A DNA stretch of 38,275 nucleotides. Origin: an uncultured Lachnospiraceae bacterium (GTDB lineage Bacteria; Bacillota; Clostridia; Lachnospirales; Lachnospiraceae). Within the stretch, counting starts at the first letter, position 1; each line of letters opens with the position of its first letter. The stretch lies in the NCBI GenBank assembly GCA_947385425.1, contig CANDKY010000031.1, positions 1 to 38,275 of the forward strand. The letters are read 5' to 3'. The notes beneath the pieces were generated by a model. That model had not been told where the DNA came from. It saw only the letters and a program-made list of their open reading frames with translations, and did no database searches. Made by a program: the position numbers and the translations under genes. Shown piece after piece: positions 34,205 to 38,275 of this stretch.

Positions 34205-34591
34205 ATGCAGGGATCAAAAATTGAGCAGCAAAGAAAAAATCTTGTTAACATGGGAGTCCTGGCGCCGGATGAAGAATTGTATGGCTCCAGTTCCATAAAT
34301 TATGCGGAGAAGCTGGTCGGTAAATTCGGCGTGTGGAGACAGGGCGGCGCTGTGATTTTTACAGACAGGCGGCTGATTCTTTCGAAAGGCGTTTCCGGCC
34401 AATACATATATATACCTTATGATTGTATAAAAAGGCTGGAAAAGTGTAATCAGGGATTTTTCCCGATAGGGCTGGTTATTACTTATGAAGACAGGGAGAC
34501 AAAGGAAATGGCATGTGATAAAATATCTTTCATGAAAAGGAAAAAATGGCTGGGTATTTTATCGGATAAAACAGGTTTGCCATGTCTGTAA
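34205..34591 (+). CDS. PH/GRAM-like domain protein of unknown function
   Basis: 128 aa. After a charged helix, residues ~25-110 resemble a bacterial PH-like fold (GGAVIFTDRRLILSKGVSGQYIYIPYDCIKRLEKC, in pieces). It is soluble, with no signal peptide. AGGAGAAGGAG lies just upstream. It is followed by a hairpin terminator at 34610. I cannot assign a function. Confidence 0.68.
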   Translation: MQGSKIEQQRKNLVNMGVLAPDEELYGSSSINYAEKLVGKFGVWRQGGAVIFTDRRLILSKGVSGQYIYIPYDCIKRLEKCNQGFFPIGLVITYEDRETKEMACDKISFMKRKKWLGILSDKTGLPCL

Positions 34592-34609
34592 GTATCGGCG
34601 GCAGAGTCC

Positions 34610-34632
34610 CTCCCGCAGTTTTTCTGCGGGAG
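34610..34632. terminator. Hairpin terminator between converging genes
   Basis: CTCCCGCAG (34610-34618) pairs with CTGCGGGAG (34624-34632) around TTTTT; a T-rich tract follows on the plus strand. It lies between the PH-like gene and the end of the minus-strand ABC permease. Confidence 0.65.
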
Positions 34633-34703
34633 CCTGATTTCGATTTCTATTTGATTTCTACCATTTGGTTTCTGCCGTTTGGCTTCTGTTTTTTCCCGCT
34701 GTT

Positions 34704-37430
34704 TTATTCCGATTCCCGCAGGCGTTCCACTACGCTGTGTTTTGCCGCCTGGCCATAGAGCACGGAAGGGATGAGCCATCCAAGCAGGGCAAAAACAGGG
34801 ATTGCAGCCAATACAGGCATAATCATAAAGTGTGCGCTGAAAAACCAGAACATGTTTTCCAGTAGGTTCCCAACCAATGGGTTTAGGAGGACGGAAAGCA
34901 CCAGCGCGGCCAGGGCAGAGCCAAGGGCATAGAAGAGCCCTTCGTATATGAGCATGGCTTTTAACTGCCTGTTTGTCATGCCGACGGACTGCAGGACGGC
35001 AAACTCCCTTTTGCGGGACAGGATGCCTGTCATAACCGCATTGAAGAAGTTCAGGACGCCGACAAGGCCGATGATGGCGCACAGCAGCCCGCCCAGCAGA
35101 AGGAACATATTCCGGAAGCCATTAAAGTCCGCACGCACGGTTGCTTTGCTTTCGTACATCAGCGGGGAGAGGCTGCCTGCGGTCAGGCCCGCCAGATAGT
35201 GTTCCGCTTCTTCCTCCGCCGCGCTGTCAGGGGTATCGAAGAGGTAAACAATCGCCTCTGCGGCCTGCCCGCTGTCCTGTTCCAGCTTACCGACAGGGAG
35301 TACGGCGCTGTACCCGGTATTCCTGTAGCGGTAACCCATGGAATGCGGGACGGTTATATAGGCGCATACGGTGTAGTCGATATCCCGGCTGGAAATGATT
35401 TGGTATTCCAGGAATTCTTCCGGTGTATCTTCGCCGGCTTCTTTCCCGGTCCGGCTGTCTGTATAATAGGCTTCCTGGATATAGCTGACGGTAAGCGTGT
35501 CCCCGATGGCAGGGAAAAATTCCGGTATGGAGATATTCCCGTAATCATCGGTATAAATTTCCAAAGCAATCCCATGGCTGTCTTCCCGGAAGAGGGGATC
35601 CAGGCTGCCTTCCGCCACAGACAGTTTTTCAAACAATGCATCGTCCAGCCCTTCGATTAATATATTTTCTGCAACCAGGCTGCCTCTTCTGGTTTTCTGC
35701 TGCAATACGGCTTCCGCTGTATCGGGGGATTCGAACCGGGATACGGATGATTTCCATGCGTCTTCGGTCATCCATCCTATTGGGTAGCTGCCCGGCAGTG
35801 TGTATCCGGAACCGGCAGTCTGCTGCGTTGTGTTTGCTTCGATTTGGGCAATGACGTCCGGGGTGAGGTATGCATCTGCACTGCGGTTGAAACGGAAATA
35901 GTCTGTCTTGCCGATGATAAAGTCGGCGCATGTATTCTTCGCCAGGTATTTTTCCATATCGAAGCCGCTGACAAAAGTAACAAGGATATTCAGCAGCACC
36001 ACCGACAGGGAGAGGGACACAACCACAAGGGCTGTTTTGCTTTTGTTCCGTCCCAGGTTGGCATATGCCATCTGATGTACTTTGGCCCCGCGGGTACTGC
36101 GGCGCTTTTTGTTATGCCTGCTGTGTCTGCCCTGTGTATTTTCGGTATATTTTGTCGCTTCCACAGGGGAAACCCTGGCGGCAATCCGGCCGGGGCGGGA
36201 GCAGGATAACAATACCGTAATCAGGGCAAACAACGCCGAGGCGATGAAAATAAGCGGCGAGGCGCTGACCGTAGCATAGGCAGAGCCGAACGATGTCTGT
36301 GCCATGACGACAGGCGTCAGGACGGCGCCTGCGCCGTAGCCGAGCAATAATCCCAGGGGGATGCCGGCAAGGCACAGGAGCAGCGCCTGCTGCCGGATAA
36401 TGCGCCTAAGCTGCCTGGGAGTTACGCCGATGGTTTTTAACAGCCCGTAAAATCGGATGTCCCCGGTAACGGAAATCTGGAAAATGTTATAGATAATCAG
36501 GTATCCGGTGAAAATAACAAGGGCGAGGAAGGCAGCAATGGCCAGTACGGAAGCAGCATCCATGGCTTCCCCGGCCTGGGCGGAAGTATATCCCCAGTTT
36601 ACGCCGATGCGTACAACGTTTTCTCCCTCATAGTGTTCCCAGTCATAGCCCAGATCCAAGTCTACCTGTTCCATCTGCCCGCGGATATCCGCGGCTGACG
36701 CCATCATAACATTCAGGTCGCTGCGGAAAGCTTCCATTCCGGTGGCCATGCCCTCCGCTTCGACGGATGCGGCGTATTCCCGGGAAACATTCACGTAATG
36801 GACAGGGCTGATATCGTCATAGTCCCACCAGCCTGCCAGTGTGAAAGTATCCGTTTTTTCGTATGCCTGCTGGTTTTTGTCGCCGATGGTGAAGGTCAGC
36901 GTCACACTGGCCCCCAGTTTGGGCCGGATGCCTAACAGCTCCAGCGCCCCGGTATCCATGGTTATTTCTTTGCCTTTTTGCGGCATATGCCCTGCGGCAG
37001 GTTCCGCATAGCTCCATTTGGTACAGTTGGCGTCCATGTAGCTGACTTCCGCGGGTTTTTTTCCAAAAATGCCGCTGGAGATAGTGCCGATCACGGTGCG
37101 TATGCCGGTTTCCCTGACCTTGGGATGGGCGGCGATGGCGCCTGCCTGTTCTTCCGTTACGTCTTTGAAGGTGCCGTGGCTGTAACCGCCGATCTGGCGG
37201 AACATGTATGTCTCATAACTGGAATTTATGGACATTGCTATGGTGAACAGGGAGGTAAACAGCAGGGCTGTCAGCGCGATGGCGGTAATGGCAATGGCGT
37301 TCCGTTTGCGGGAAGCCCACAGGGTACGGGAGCTTAAACGGCGGATGCATTTCCCGTTTTTTACCTTACAGGTAACGGCGCCGTCCGGGCCCATGCGGTG
37401 AGAGTGGTTTTCATTTATTTTTGCATTCAT
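34704..37430 (-). CDS. FtsX/MacB-type ABC transporter permease
   Basis: 908 aa from the ATG at 37430 (AGGGAGG upstream; a TTG three codons earlier is possible). Layout: basic N-terminus, membrane helix (~46-70), large extracellular domain (~75-285), three helices (~290-415) with an FtsX core (GDIRFYGLLKTIGVTPRQLRRII), a helix (~465-490), a second extracellular domain (~490-760) and three C-terminal helices with the second FtsX core (KREFAVLQSVGMTNRQLKAML). Duplicated FtsX domains are typical of large Firmicute permeases linked to antimicrobial-peptide resistance or lipoprotein export. The substrate cannot be told. It is downstream of its ATPase (15 bases between). Confidence 0.88.
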   Translation of the reverse strand: MNAKINENHSHRMGPDGAVTCKVKNGKCIRRLSSRTLWASRKRNAIAITAIALTALLFTSLFTIAMSINSSYETYMFRQIGGYSHGTFKDVTEEQAGAIAAHPKVRETGIRTVIGTISSGIFGKKPAEVSYMDANCTKWSYAEPAAGHMPQKGKEITMDTGALELLGIRPKLGASVTLTFTIGDKNQQAYEKTDTFTLAGWWDYDDISPVHYVNVSREYAASVEAEGMATGMEAFRSDLNVMMASAADIRGQMEQVDLDLGYDWEHYEGENVVRIGVNWGYTSAQAGEAMDAASVLAIAAFLALVIFTGYLIIYNIFQISVTGDIRFYGLLKTIGVTPRQLRRIIRQQALLLCLAGIPLGLLLGYGAGAVLTPVVMAQTSFGSAYATVSASPLIFIASALFALITVLLSCSRPGRIAARVSPVEATKYTENTQGRHSRHNKKRRSTRGAKVHQMAYANLGRNKSKTALVVVSLSLSVVLLNILVTFVSGFDMEKYLAKNTCADFIIGKTDYFRFNRSADAYLTPDVIAQIEANTTQQTAGSGYTLPGSYPIGWMTEDAWKSSVSRFESPDTAEAVLQQKTRRGSLVAENILIEGLDDALFEKLSVAEGSLDPLFREDSHGIALEIYTDDYGNISIPEFFPAIGDTLTVSYIQEAYYTDSRTGKEAGEDTPEEFLEYQIISSRDIDYTVCAYITVPHSMGYRYRNTGYSAVLPVGKLEQDSGQAAEAIVYLFDTPDSAAEEEAEHYLAGLTAGSLSPLMYESKATVRADFNGFRNMFLLLGGLLCAIIGLVGVLNFFNAVMTGILSRKREFAVLQSVGMTNRQLKAMLIYEGLFYALGSALAALVLSVLLNPLVGNLLENMFWFFSAHFMIMPVLAAIPVFALLGWLIPSVLYGQAAKHSVVERLRESE

Positions 37431-37445
37431 CAGTTTCAACCTCCC

Positions 37446-38117
<672 letters not shown>

Positions 38118-38221
38118 TTCTGATACCTCCTTACTCTTTACAGGCTGATTATCTCACAAAATTCTTTCTACATTCTTTCGGGAGGGAAAATAATTATGAC
38201 AGTTTTGAAAGATTTAGCCTG

Positions 38222-38275
38222 CAATGTCATTAACTTAAGCTTCCCGGAGCGCCGCAGACCACATATCTCATCCGG
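38222..38275. mobile_element. Palindromic element D, left end (cut by window edge)
   Basis: CAATGTCATTAACTTAAGCT and the following ~35 bases match the left arm of the element at 30471 with a single difference. It lies upstream of the ABC ATPase gene and continues beyond the window. The remaining stretch 38118-38221 carries the ribosome binding site and a weak GATAAT-like -10. Confidence 0.85.

Noticed and set aside
34483-35082. Minus-strand frame overlapping the PH-like gene and permease end
   Set aside because: It overlaps two better-supported genes and contains low-complexity Lys/Gln/Arg sequence from a small repeat.

Overview
The window reads as about 38 kb of chromosome from an anaerobic, spore-former-related Firmicute, most likely a Lachnospiraceae-type gut Clostridium. 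The evidence is the moderate GC content, AGGAGG-type ribosome binding sites, a sporulation-type peptidoglycan deacetylase (broken here), the radical SAM / DUF2344 / RNase G gene cluster, Rpn and AAA-ATPase_like/PD-(D/E)XK proteins, and many small palindromic intergenic repeats. The genus cannot be fixed from sequence alone.

Layout. 1-1.6 kb: debris of mobile elements (an Rpn-type nuclease cut off at the window edge, the first ~28 codons of a large serine recombinase, one half of a palindromic repeat) and two small hypothetical genes. 1.6-6.4 kb, minus strand: a complete spermidine/putrescine ABC importer (potD, potC, potB, potA) behind an XRE-cupin regulator, with a near-consensus promoter and palindromic candidate operators. 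6.5-8.1 kb: an AAA-ATPase_like/PD-(D/E)XK protein. 8.3-11.1 kb: a YitT-family membrane protein and a membrane-anchored GH25 muramidase with an odd Arg/Gln repeat. 11.2-15.6 kb: pta-ackA (acetate/ATP) and nagB-nagA (amino sugar catabolism). 15.9-17.6 kb: a PdaA-type polysaccharide deacetylase split by about 0.83 kb carrying an MNT/HEPN (MntA-HepT type) toxin-antitoxin pair. 17.8-22.7 kb: a small membrane protein, then a radical SAM - DUF2344 - RNase G/E operon preceded by a roughly 370-nt region with three tandem structured repeats.

22.9-26.9 kb: a NUDIX hydrolase, a YbaK-type deacylase, an ArsC/Spx-like protein, an NhaC antiporter fused in frame behind a truncated AAA-ATPase_like gene, and a family-4 uracil-DNA glycosylase. 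26.9-33.5 kb: a GyrB/ParE-like and a GyrA/ParC-like subunit separated by four small genes (hypothetical, HD-domain, FMN split-barrel, MazG-like) and two palindromic elements. 33.5-38.3 kb: a Uma2-family nuclease, a PH-like protein and, on the minus strand, a MacB/FtsX-type ABC transporter pair.

Themes. At least five families of short palindromic or tandem repeats fill the intergenic space. Several abut or form gene ends: the stops of the YitT gene, the udg gene and the RNase G gene fall at or inside repeats. The two most notable loci are the MNT/HEPN module inside the pdaA-like gene and the tandem hairpin leader before the RNase G operon.
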